In this document: positions 1 to 8,941 of the stretch, one piece after another
How positions within the stretch are numbered: position 1 is the stretch's first letter
Layout: the number at the start of each line of letters is the position of its first letter
DNA from: Flavobacterium zepuense
GTDB taxonomy: Bacteria; Bacteroidota; Bacteroidia; Flavobacteriales; Flavobacteriaceae
DNA: 64,000 bases
Direction: 5' to 3'
Assembly: GCF_007097145.1 (NCBI RefSeq)
Contig: NZ_VJVZ01000007.1
Coordinates: 62,001 to 126,000, forward strand
Made by a program: the position numbers and the translations under genes
The notes under the pieces: generated by a model
The model's database searches: none
What the model was told of the DNA's origin: nothing
Seen by the model: the letters and a program-made list of their open reading frames with translations, nothing else

Positions 1-1961
1 TCGGTATCCGAAAACTCATAATACCCATCGGCCAGGATAATGGTGTTGAACTCGGTAAAATCTATCCTACTGAACTTATCGGCATCTATAATACTAACAG
101 GGTAATCTATAATTTCGTCCATGTAAAACCAGGCCTGCCCAAAATCGGTAGCACTAACCGAACTACCCGATAGCAACAGCACTTTTGGGGCTTCAAGCAG
201 CGGATAGGACTCGGCACCCAGATCGGCACCCGTTACGGCAAAACCACTCTCTATAACTTCGTAGTCGCGCTTGCCTTCCAGCATTACACTCATTGTCTGT
301 TCAAATTGTGAAATATTAGGGTTATCACCCTTTAGTATTACCAAGTCGCCGGGGCTTACTTTAATACCCCTGTACAGCGATGGCTTGGTGGCCGACCGTA
401 CCCTTATCTTATTTTTATGCAGCAGCGAAAGTACCTTTACCGATGCCCTGCCATTCCACGGAACGTAGTAGGCATATACCCTTTCATACTCAAATTTGCC
501 CTTATAGGTAATCTCTTTTTTTGTAGCTACCTGAATATCTCGTTTAACAGCGTAGCTCTCAACCCCAAAGGCATGCGGCAGTGCCCAAGCGGTAATATCA
601 TATGACAGGCTATCGCTTAAGCGCTGCACCGGCTCAAACAATACCTGTGTAAGTACTGCCTTAGGCTGGTTTACGCTAATTATAAGATCGTTAGTTTCCA
701 GCGTAAAATCTTTATCCTTATCGGCCTGGTAGCTGTATCCAGAGAGTTTTTTAGACTCGTTAGCGTAAGCATACTGTATTTTATTGCGTGTAAGTAGTTT
801 AGCAAGTTCTTCGGTTTTACCGCTGTTCTTAACTATATAGGTTTCATACTTACCCTTAGGATGTTCGCGGCTGTCTTTAAAATACGTCCTAAAGTTTTTA
901 ACCAGCTTGTCTTTTTGCCAGGCAGCTGTTTCAACAGCTGTTAGTACTGCGGAGGTGTGGTGCGTAATCCTGTCCTGTAGTGTTAGTATGCCCCCATTAT
1001 CCATTTGCACGGCACGGCCAGCACCTATACCTCCCTGCTCATAGGTCATGCCCACCGCACCATTAAAGGTTGGGTAGGTATCGCCATAGCTTGGGTAAAA
1101 CAAATCGAATACCTCTCGGGTGTAGTAACTCCACCCCTGTGCATCAAAATTTTTGGCAGTCATTTCGCCAATAGCGGTATGAAAATCCTTTTGCGATTGT
1201 GTAATATAATCGTGCATGGGCTCTGCCGGTGGTGGAAAAAAGTACGGCTCATTGTAGCCCATTTCGTGCACATCTACATGTACCATAGGCATCCACTCGT
1301 TATATACAAGCATTCGCTGTTGCGTTTCCTGCTGAATTTGCCATGCCCAGTCGCGGTTAAGGTCGTAACCGTAATGGTTTTGGCGGCCACCGGGCCAGGG
1401 CTCCATATGCTCCCTGTCAGATATTCCCGGGTGTGTCTCTTTACCGCTTACGGTTCGCAACCAGTTGCCATAACGTGAGTATCCGTCGGGGTTAAGGCAA
1501 GGGTCTATAATAACAATGGTATTCTGCAGCCACTCTTTAGTGGCGGCATTGTTAGGGTTAACAAGTTCAAAACCAACATTCATGGCACTTTCGGCAGCGG
1601 CGGGCTCGTTACCATGCACATTAAAACTAAGCCAAACTATGGCTTTATCGCTTGTTGCAGAAGGCTTAACATCCGACAATCCGGCCTGGTACAAATGGTT
1701 CTGGCGGATGTTTTCAATATCTTTTAAATTTTCGGGGGTAGAAATTATGTAGGTATTCAGGCCGCGGCCTTCGGTGGTTTGCCCGTACGGGCGATGCTGA
1801 ATCCCTTGTGAGTTTTGGGTGAGATAGGCAAAATAGCTTTCAAGTTGATAGTAGTATGTTACCTGTTTACCGTAGGCGGGTAAAAATTCGACCGGGCTTT
1901 TAAGCTGTGCGTTTATTGTAAGGGTTAGCAACAGTACAAATGCCGAAAGTATTTTTTTCAT
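1..1961 (-). CDS. M14-family zinc carboxypeptidase, C-terminus cut by window edge
   Basis: The frame is open from an ATG at 1961 to the left edge, so about 653 residues are visible and the stop lies outside. A signal peptide ending near residue 19 (...TINAQ) indicates export. The M14 zinc site is readable: HGNE at residues 116-119 (His and Glu ligands) and the third ligand His232 in VDVHE, at the spacing usual for the family. YEQGG near residue 308 supplies the probable catalytic Glu. IDPCLNPDGYSRY is the usual M14 substrate-binding stretch. A long C-terminal part after residue 330 is typical of large Bacteroidota M14 peptidases. It probably trims peptides outside the cytoplasm; substrate unknown. 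It is divergent from pheT. Confidence 0.9.
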   Translation of the reverse strand, partial: MKKILSAFVLLLTLTINAQLKSPVEFLPAYGKQVTYYYQLESYFAYLTQNSQGIQHRPYGQTTEGRGLNTYIISTPENLKDIENIRQNHLYQAGLSDVKPSATSDKAIVWLSFNVHGNEPAAAESAMNVGFELVNPNNAATKEWLQNTIVIIDPCLNPDGYSRYGNWLRTVSGKETHPGISDREHMEPWPGGRQNHYGYDLNRDWAWQIQQETQQRMLVYNEWMPMVHVDVHEMGYNEPYFFPPPAEPMHDYITQSQKDFHTAIGEMTAKNFDAQGWSYYTREVFDLFYPSYGDTYPTFNGAVGMTYEQGGIGAGRAVQMDNGGILTLQDRITHHTSAVLTAVETAAWQKDKLVKNFRTYFKDSREHPKGKYETYIVKNSGKTEELAKLLTRNKIQYAYANESKKLSGYSYQADKDKDFTLETNDLIISVNQPKAVLTQVLFEPVQRLSDSLSYDITAWALPHAFGVESYAVKRDIQVATKKEITYKGKFEYERVYAYYVPWNGRASVKVLSLLHKNKIRVRSATKPSLYRGIKVSPGDLVILKGDNPNISQFEQTMSVMLEGKRDYEVIESGFAVTGADLGAESYPLLEAPKVLLLSGSSVSATDFGQAWFYMDEIIDYPVSIIDADKFSRIDFTEFNTIILADGYYEFSDT

Positions 1962-2042
1962 GTTGTGCGGTTAAAAACCCAAATGTAAGGAAATTATGAA
2001 TGTTACTGCACAGGTAAAGATGCGGGTTGTTGAATCTCAATG

Positions 2043-2060
2043 TCCAAAAGTGAAATATTA
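2043..2060 (-). repeat. Copy A of dispersed motif TAATATTTCACTTTTGGA
   Basis: The minus strand reads TAATATTTCACTTTTGGA, identical over 18 bases to copy C at 19545-19562. It sits between the divergent M14 peptidase and pheT genes. See the finding on this motif. Confidence 0.6.
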
Positions 2061-2150
2061 AGCCCAAAATTAATTAAAAACACTAAATTTTAATCGTACC
2101 TGAAGGTTATTTTAAGACGGTTTAAAACTTTATCTTTCCATCACAATTCT

Positions 2151-2158
2151 TATCTTTG
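2151..2158 (+). promoter_or_regulatory. Probable -7 element of the pheT promoter
   Basis: TATCTTTG fits the Bacteroidota -7 consensus TAnnTTTG and lies 24 nt before the pheT ATG. The same octamer precedes thiN and mnmE at similar distances. No clear TTG -33 element is visible at the usual spacing. Confidence 0.55.
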
Positions 2159-2182
2159 CGTGCTTTAAAAAAATAGATACCA

Positions 2183-4606
2183 ATGCGCATATCCTACAAC
2201 TGGTTAAAACAATTCATTAAATTAGACTGGAAATCCGAAGAAACAGCCGCCCTGCTTACCGACCTTGGCCTTGAAGTTGAGGGAGTAGACAAATTTGAGT
2301 CGCTTAAAGGCGGGCTTGAGGGTGTTGTAGTGGGCCACGTGCTTACCTGCATTCAGCACCCTAATGCCGACAGGCTAAGGGTTACCACTGTAGACCTTGG
2401 AGACGGCACACCGGTACAAATTGTTTGCGGCGCGCCTAATGTAGCTGTGGGCCAAAAGGTTCCCGTAGCAACCATTGGCACAACATTATACGATAAAGAA
2501 GGAAATGCTTTCCAGATTAAAAAAGGCAAAATTCGCGGCGAAGAAAGCCACGGTATGATATGTGCTGAAGACGAATTGGGCATCGGCGAAAGCCATGACG
2601 GTATCATGATCTTAAAAGACGACCTTAAGCCGGGCACTCCTGCCTCTAAGGTATTTAATATTGTTAGCGATGAGGTGTTTGAAATTGGCCTTACCCCTAA
2701 CCGCGCCGATGCTATGAGCCACCTTGGCGTAGCGCGCGACCTAAGGGCCGGGCTTACCCAAAAAAATGTACATACAGAGCTTATCACGCCCTCGGTTAGC
2801 AACTTTAGGGTAGATAAGCGTACCCTTAAAATAGATATTAAGGTTGAAGATAATAAGCTTGTTCCCCGCTATTGTGGTGTTACCATAAGTGGTGTTACGG
2901 TACAGCAATCGCCGGAATGGCTGCAAAACAGGCTGAAAGCTATTGGGCTTACCCCAAAAAATAATGTGGTTGACGTTACCAATTATGTACTGCATGAACT
3001 TGGGCAGCCACTGCACGCTTTTGATGCTGCTAAAATTAAAGGCCTTAAAGTATTGGTTAAAAATGCTACCGAAGGTACTAAATTTACCACCCTTGATGAT
3101 ATTGAGCGCACGCTAAGCAGTGAAGACATTGTTATTTGCGACGAAAATGGCCCTATGGCCATTGCCGGAGTTATGGGCGGTAAAAAATCAGGTGTTACAG
3201 AGGGTACATCGGCTATATTTTTAGAGAGTGCTTACTTTAATCCGGTAAGCATCCGTAAATCGGCTAAACGCCACGGGATAAGCAGTGATGCGTCATTTAG
3301 GTTTGAAAGGGGTATAGACCCAACCATTACGCAATATGCCCTTAAACGCGCTGCATTGCTTATACAGGAAACCGGTGGTGGCGAAATTACCTGCGACCTT
3401 GAGGATATTTACCCTAAAAAGATAGAAGACCATTCGGTTTTTCTAAATTTTGATAATGTTACCCGCGTTATAGGTCAGGAATTACCTAAGGAAACCATCA
3501 AAAAAATACTGGTATCGCTGGAGGTAAAAATCAGCACCATGTCAGAAAAAGGGCTTGGGCTTATTATACCATCCTACCGCGTAGATGTTGAGCGCGAAAT
3601 TGATGTTATAGAAGAGATACTTCGTGTATACGGCTACAACAATATTAACTTTACACAAAAGCTTAACGCTTCAATCGCAAACGCATCGCGTACCGATGAT
3701 CATAAGCTTCAAAACATTGTAGGCTCGCAGCTTACATCGCTTGGGTTTAACGAAATGATGGCCAACTCGCTTACAACTCCGGAATATATTAAGCTATCCG
3801 AAAACCTTAAGGAAGAATTTAATGTACTTATGCTTAACCCGTTAAGCAGCGACCTTTCTGCCATGAGGCAGTCGCTTTTGTTTAGTGCATTGGAGGCTGT
3901 TTCTTTCAACATTAACCGCCGCCGTGCCGACCTTAAGTTTTTTGAGTTTGGCAAGACATACCATAAAATGCCATCGGGTTACGAAGAGAAAAAACACCTA
4001 ACCCTTACCGTTACCGGAAGCAGGACATCTGAAAGCTGGGCTCAGCAACAAAAAACAGCCGACTTTTTTATGTTTAAAGGCTATGTAACTAATATACTGG
4101 CAAGGCTCGGCTTTAGTAAAGTACAAACTCAGCCGCTTACCAATGATGTTTTTGCAGAGGGTATTGCCCTGGCAATTGGCAGCGATGTTATTGTTGAGTT
4201 TGGTACCATTAAGAAAACCATCCTTAAACATTTTGATATTAAACAGGAAGTTCTATTTGCCGATTTTAACTGGGGGGCTATTTCTAAACTGGTTACAGGT
4301 AAGATTAAGTATACTGATATCTCTAAATTCCCTGAAGTACGCCGCGACCTTGCCCTATTGGTAGACAATGGTGTTACGTTTGAAAGCATTTATGATATTG
4401 CACGTAACACCGAAAAGGTACTGCTTAAAGATATAAGCCTGTTTGACGTGTACGAAGGCAAAAACCTGCCGGAAGGTAAAAAATCATACGCTGTGAGCTT
4501 TATGTTGCAGGATAGCACCAAAACGCTTACCGATGAGCAAATAGACAAGATAATGACTAAAATAAGACAAAACCTGGAAACCCAAACGGGTGCCCAATTA
4601 AGGTAA
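2183..4606 (+). CDS. pheT: Phenylalanine-tRNA ligase beta subunit
   Basis: Beta chain of the heterotetrameric enzyme that charges tRNA-Phe. At 807 residues it has the usual full length. The N-terminus (MRISYNWLKQFI) is typical. An EMAP/OB-type tRNA-binding domain occupies about residues 40-150, followed by the B3/B4 editing region with VVDVTNYVLHELGQPLHAFD, the B5 region and the catalytic-like core (SFRFERGIDPT). The C-terminal FDX-ACB anticodon-binding domain begins near KFPEVRRDLALLV (about residue 715). The alpha subunit (pheS) is not adjacent. The gene is monocistronic: it has its own -7 element and a strong hairpin terminator immediately downstream. Confidence 0.97.
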   Translation: MRISYNWLKQFIKLDWKSEETAALLTDLGLEVEGVDKFESLKGGLEGVVVGHVLTCIQHPNADRLRVTTVDLGDGTPVQIVCGAPNVAVGQKVPVATIGTTLYDKEGNAFQIKKGKIRGEESHGMICAEDELGIGESHDGIMILKDDLKPGTPASKVFNIVSDEVFEIGLTPNRADAMSHLGVARDLRAGLTQKNVHTELITPSVSNFRVDKRTLKIDIKVEDNKLVPRYCGVTISGVTVQQSPEWLQNRLKAIGLTPKNNVVDVTNYVLHELGQPLHAFDAAKIKGLKVLVKNATEGTKFTTLDDIERTLSSEDIVICDENGPMAIAGVMGGKKSGVTEGTSAIFLESAYFNPVSIRKSAKRHGISSDASFRFERGIDPTITQYALKRAALLIQETGGGEITCDLEDIYPKKIEDHSVFLNFDNVTRVIGQELPKETIKKILVSLEVKISTMSEKGLGLIIPSYRVDVEREIDVIEEILRVYGYNNINFTQKLNASIANASRTDDHKLQNIVGSQLTSLGFNEMMANSLTTPEYIKLSENLKEEFNVLMLNPLSSDLSAMRQSLLFSALEAVSFNINRRRADLKFFEFGKTYHKMPSGYEEKKHLTLTVTGSRTSESWAQQQKTADFFMFKGYVTNILARLGFSKVQTQPLTNDVFAEGIALAIGSDVIVEFGTIKKTILKHFDIKQEVLFADFNWGAISKLVTGKIKYTDISKFPEVRRDLALLVDNGVTFESIYDIARNTEKVLLKDISLFDVYEGKNLPEGKKSYAVSFMLQDSTKTLTDEQIDKIMTKIRQNLETQTGAQLR

Positions 4607-4626
4607 AACCTGATTCTCTAAATATC

Positions 4627-4660
4627 AAATGCCCCGTACTTTTAGTATGGGGCATTTTAT
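4627..4660 (+). terminator. Intrinsic terminator of pheT
   Basis: AAATGCCCC (4627-4635) pairs with GGGGCATTT (4649-4657), and the stem extends to about 13 bp with a TTTTA loop. A T-rich tract follows. It lies 20 nt past the pheT stop. Confidence 0.85.
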
Positions 4661-4725
4661 TTTGCCATAAATTACAAGAATTAAATCTAATTGAATTTAT
4701 TCAATTCGCGTCCAATCTATTATAA

Positions 4726-4758
4726 ACAAAAATGCCACCCATAAGGTGGCATTTTTGT
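4726..4758. terminator. Bidirectional terminator between pheT and the TPR gene
   Basis: ACAAAAATGCCACC (4726-4739) and GGTGGCATTTTTGT (4745-4758) form a perfect 14-bp stem with a 5-nt loop and T runs on both strands. On the minus strand it ends the gyrA/TPR transcript, 22 nt after the TPR stop codon. Confidence 0.88.
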
Positions 4759-4780
4759 ATCATATAAAACTTAAAAATTA

Positions 4781-6064
4781 CTATTTAAGTTTTGCTTTCA
4801 TGGCTTTGTAATCGTCCATTCTTTCAAGCGCCTGGTACATACCCGCAAGTACCTGAATAACATACTGATCTTCCGGTTTTGCTTTATGTGCCTTTTCTAA
4901 GTAAGGAATAGCGTTGCTATATAAACCTTCCCTTTGTTTTTTAAGCACATCATAACGCTGATTGTCTTTTGCAGTGTTACCAAGCTTGTTCATTTCATCA
5001 ACGATTTTTTTCTCGTTGCGAATGGCAAGTACACCCATATTAACAAGGGCATCAAAATAATCAGGCTTAAGTTCAATTGCTTTTTTGTAATATTTCTCAG
5101 CCTCTACAGGATCTGCTTCAGATGAAACTACACCAAGGTTAAAGAACAATACTGGGTCGTTAGGGCTTTTTTGGGCAGCCTCTTCAATAAGCCTTTTGTA
5201 GCTGGCCATATCCTTAGTTTTAAGGTAAAGCTCAGCTTCGGCAATAATAAGGCCGGTATCGTTAGGATTAGATTTCCTTGCGTTAGCCATAGCCTGTTTA
5301 GCTTTTTCAGTTTCACCTTTTTGGGCATAGATAAGCGCAATGTTTTTTACGATATCACCTTTTAACGAAGGCAACTTTTCAGCTTTAGGATTGATGTATT
5401 TTCCAGTTTTAACCGAAAGATCCATAGTTTGTTGGTTAGGGAACCCCTCAACCTCGTTGGTTTCTTTATTGGTTGCGGTATAGTTAGTACCTTCGCCTGT
5501 AAAACCTACCCTGTCAAGTTCAAGGTAATGTTTAAGGGCACTATCGTAATCCTGGCTGTTAAGCGCCATTGCCGCAGCATTGTAAAGGCTAACACCATCG
5601 GTTTTATCTACCTCGTAAGCAAGAGCATAGGCAGCTGATGCCTTTTTGTAATCTTTAGCCCTGTTAAAATCATTAGCTGCACTAACCACCATAGTTTTGA
5701 TAGTAGGCAAAATTTGCGTTTGTATCTCCTCGGTGTGGTTCTTTTTACCAGCTTTTTCAAGCTCAATTACCTGATTATAATCTGCAATAGCAGCAGGTAA
5801 CATTGACGGCGCTAACGACTGGTTCTTTTTAATTTCACCAACCGCGTATTGTGCTTTGTAAAAATAAAAATCAGCTTTTTGATCGTTAGAGGCAGCACCT
5901 ATAAGCGGCTCTGCCTTATCCAGCAATGTTTTGTATTCTGCAGGATACGTTTGAGTTGCAGCACCTTTGTCGTTTAATTTTTTAAGTGCCTTTAGCTCAT
6001 CTTTTTGTGCAAATGCGCTTATTGATACCAATAGCGACGCTGCAAGTGCATACTTAATGTTCAT
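4781..6064 (-). CDS. Secreted tetratricopeptide-repeat protein
   Basis: A 427-residue protein starting at MNIKYALAA (ATG at 6064). The frame is open further upstream, but only this start gives a clean signal peptide (cleavage after SISAFAQ) and avoids overlapping gyrA, whose stop is 10 bp away. The mature part is helical and built from TPR units. The clearest are in the C-terminal half, for example DPVLFFNLGVVSSEADPVEAEKYY followed by KKAIELKPDYFDALVNMGVL. It probably acts as a periplasmic scaffold; its partner is unknown. The tight spacing implies co-transcription with gyrA. No enzymatic motif is seen. Confidence 0.85.
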   Translation of the reverse strand: MNIKYALAASLLVSISAFAQKDELKALKKLNDKGAATQTYPAEYKTLLDKAEPLIGAASNDQKADFYFYKAQYAVGEIKKNQSLAPSMLPAAIADYNQVIELEKAGKKNHTEEIQTQILPTIKTMVVSAANDFNRAKDYKKASAAYALAYEVDKTDGVSLYNAAAMALNSQDYDSALKHYLELDRVGFTGEGTNYTATNKETNEVEGFPNQQTMDLSVKTGKYINPKAEKLPSLKGDIVKNIALIYAQKGETEKAKQAMANARKSNPNDTGLIIAEAELYLKTKDMASYKRLIEEAAQKSPNDPVLFFNLGVVSSEADPVEAEKYYKKAIELKPDYFDALVNMGVLAIRNEKKIVDEMNKLGNTAKDNQRYDVLKKQREGLYSNAIPYLEKAHKAKPEDQYVIQVLAGMYQALERMDDYKAMKAKLK

Positions 6065-6074
6065 AAAATTATAT

Positions 6075-8660
6075 TTATTCGTTTGTTTGTTCGTCTTCGT
6101 CAGTAAAATCAGCAGGGTCAATGTTAAGGTCATCAACATCAGTACCTTCCGGTACTATGATACCATTAACGCCATTTTCGGCATCAATATCACCTTCTGC
6201 AATAGCCTCTTCCACGGCTTCCTCTTCGCGCATAACCTTAGTTACGGCAGCAATAGAGTCGTTACCTTTAATATTAATAAGGCGTACACCCTGTGTAGCA
6301 CGGCCCATAACCCTAAGGTCACTTACCGCCATACGAATAGTAAGGCCTGATTTATTAATGATCATAAGGTCATCAGCATCGGTAACACTGTTAATAGATA
6401 CAAGGCTACCGGTTTTATCTGTAATATTTAGGGTTTTAACACCTTTACCACCACGGTTGGTGATCCTGTAGTCATCAAGGCTGCTTCGCTTGCCATATCC
6501 GTTTTCTGATACCACAAGAATTTCGCTGCTCATATCATTTACAGATACCATGCCAATAACTTCGTCTTTCTCGTCCTGAAGGGTAATACCACGAACACCC
6601 GATGCGCTACGGCCCATTGGGCGGGTCTTGCCTTCTTCAAAACGAACCAGCTTGCCCGATTTTACCGCTATAAGCACCTGGCTCTCGCCTGTGGTAAGTT
6701 TAGCTTCTAACAGCTCATCATCTTCACGGATGGTTATCGCGTTGATACCGTTAAGTCGCGGACGTGAGTATTGCTCCAGCAAGGTCTTTTTAACGATACC
6801 CTGTTTGGTAGCCATAATAACATAGTGGCTGTTTATGTACTCCTCATTCTTAAGATCCTGAGTACAGATAAACGCCTTAACCTTATCGTCATTCTCTATA
6901 TTAATAAGGTTTTGAATAGCGCGGCCTTTGCTGGTTTTAGTACCTTCCGGAATTTCGTAAACCCTCATCCAGAAACATTTTCCTTTTTGGGTAAAGAACA
7001 GCATATAGTTATGATTTGTAGCCACGAACAGGTGCTCAAGGAAATCCTGGTCGCGTGTTGCCACGCCTTTTTGGCCTACACCACCCCTGTTTTGTGTTTT
7101 GTATTCAGAAAGCGGGGTACGCTTAATGTAACCTGCGTGTGATATGGTAATAACCACATTTTCATCGGCAATAAGGTCTTCTATACTAACATCGCCACCG
7201 GCATATTCTATTTGAGAACGACGGTCATCGCCATATTTATCGCGTATCTCTACAAGCTCTTCTTTAATAAGTGCCATCCTAAGTTCTTTGCTCTCTAATA
7301 AAGCTTTTAACTCAGCGATCAATTTCATTATCTCTTCATATTCTGCACGAAGCTTATCCTGCTCCAGGCCGGTAAGCTGCCTTAAACGCATCTCTACAAT
7401 AGCACGCGCCTGAATTTCAGAAAGGTTAAACCTTTCAATCAATTTACCACGCGCTTCTTCGCCATCTTTCGATGCACGTATAAGCTGGATAACCTCATCA
7501 ATATTATCAGATGCTATAATTAAACCCTCTAATATGTGCGCACGTTCTTCGGCTTTACGAAGTTCAAATTTAGTCCTCCTAACAACTACATCGTGCCTGT
7601 GCTCCACAAAGTAGTGAATCATGTCTTTCAGGTTAAGCATTTGCGGCCTGCCGTTTACAAGCGCAATATTGTTAACACTAAAAGAAGATTGTAACTGTGT
7701 ATATTTATATAAGGTGTTAAGCACCACGTTAGGCACCGCATCGCGCTTAAGGATGTAAACGATACGCATACCGTTCCTGTCCGACTCATCGCGGATATTG
7801 GCAATACCCTCAATTTTTTTATCATTTACAAGGTCGGCAGTTTTCTTGATCATCTCTGCCTTATTAACCTGGTACGGAATTTCGGTAACGATAATGCATT
7901 CACGCCCGTCAACCTCTTCAAAGTTGATCTTAGCACGAACCACAATACGCCCACGGCCTGTTTTAAAAGCTTCGCGAACGCCTTCATAACCATATATTAC
8001 ACCACCCGTAGGAAAATCCGGTGCTTTAATATGGTGCATTAGCTCGTCTATCTCAATCTCATTATTATCTATGTAGGCAAGTGTACCATCAATAACCTCG
8101 GTAAGGTTGTGTGGCGGCATGTTAGTTGCCATACCTACTGCAATACCACTTGCACCGTTAATTAAAAGGTTAGGCACCCTGGTTGGCATAACCGTAGGTT
8201 CCTGTAGTGTATCATCAAAGTTTAACTGAAAGTCTACTGTTTCCTTATCAAGGTCGGCCATTATCTCTTCAGATATTTTACGCATCCTTGCCTCGGTATA
8301 TCGCATTGCTGCCGGGCTGTCGCCGTCTATAGATCCAAAGTTACCCTGTCCGTCTACCAAAAGGTACCTAAGACTCCAGTCCTGGGCCATACGTACCATG
8401 GCATCATAAACAGATGTATCGCCATGCGGGTGGTACTTACCTAATACCTCCCCTACTATCCTTGCTGATTTTTTGTGGGCCCTGTTAGAAAGCACCCCCA
8501 GTTCGTACATACCAAAAAGTACCCTTCTATGCACGGGTTTCAAGCCATCCCTAACGTCCGGAAGCGCCCTGGAAACAATAACCGACATTGAATAGTCAAT
8601 GTAAGCCGATTTCATTTGGTCTTCTATATTAATGGGAATTAACTTTTCTCCTTCTGCCAT
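6075..8660 (-). CDS. gyrA: DNA gyrase subunit A
   Basis: Breakage-reunion subunit of the type II topoisomerase that introduces negative supercoils. The 861-residue frame starts [29 protein letters not shown], a typical GyrA beginning. The winged-helix CAP domain carries [16 protein letters not shown] and the catalytic tyrosine Tyr121 ([10 protein letters not shown]). The quinolone-determining segment reads [10 protein letters not shown]: Thr82 and Asp86 correspond to E. coli Ser83 and Asp87. The C-terminal beta-pinwheel contains QNRGGVG (GyrA-box position), followed by an acidic tail rich in Asp and Glu, common in Bacteroidota. gyrB is not nearby. It is divergent from clpC and followed at once by a TPR gene. 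Confidence 0.98.
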   Translation of the reverse strand: MAEGEKLIPINIEDQMKSAYIDYSMSVIVSRALPDVRDGLKPVHRRVLFGMYELGVLSNRAHKKSARIVGEVLGKYHPHGDTSVYDAMVRMAQDWSLRYLLVDGQGNFGSIDGDSPAAMRYTEARMRKISEEIMADLDKETVDFQLNFDDTLQEPTVMPTRVPNLLINGASGIAVGMATNMPPHNLTEVIDGTLAYIDNNEIEIDELMHHIKAPDFPTGGVIYGYEGVREAFKTGRGRIVVRAKINFEEVDGRECIIVTEIPYQVNKAEMIKKTADLVNDKKIEGIANIRDESDRNGMRIVYILKRDAVPNVVLNTLYKYTQLQSSFSVNNIALVNGRPQMLNLKDMIHYFVEHRHDVVVRRTKFELRKAEERAHILEGLIIASDNIDEVIQLIRASKDGEEARGKLIERFNLSEIQARAIVEMRLRQLTGLEQDKLRAEYEEIMKLIAELKALLESKELRMALIKEELVEIRDKYGDDRRSQIEYAGGDVSIEDLIADENVVITISHAGYIKRTPLSEYKTQNRGGVGQKGVATRDQDFLEHLFVATNHNYMLFFTQKGKCFWMRVYEIPEGTKTSKGRAIQNLINIENDDKVKAFICTQDLKNEEYINSHYVIMATKQGIVKKTLLEQYSRPRLNGINAITIREDDELLEAKLTTGESQVLIAVKSGKLVRFEEGKTRPMGRSASGVRGITLQDEKDEVIGMVSVNDMSSEILVVSENGYGKRSSLDDYRITNRGGKGVKTLNITDKTGSLVSINSVTDADDLMIINKSGLTIRMAVSDLRVMGRATQGVRLINIKGNDSIAAVTKVMREEEAVEEAIAEGDIDAENGVNGIIVPEGTDVDDLNIDPADFTDEDEQTNE

Positions 8661-8941
8661 AAGTAGTTATATTAAAATTTATAGTTATTACAAAACGTGC
8701 CAATATACGCAATTTTATTACGATTTTAATCGTTTTAGCTTAGATTTTTAAACCATTTATCAACATTGCTACCTCCAATAAAAGTTCATAAACTAATATA
8801 AAAACGCTTTTATTATTCACTTATTTTTCGTCACTTAGCATGACAATACTTTTAAAGCGTATTGTCAGTACATTTAACTGGGTATGGTTTTTGTAAATTC
8901 TTAAACTAAATAGTTAAATTTACACTATTAAAGATAACATT

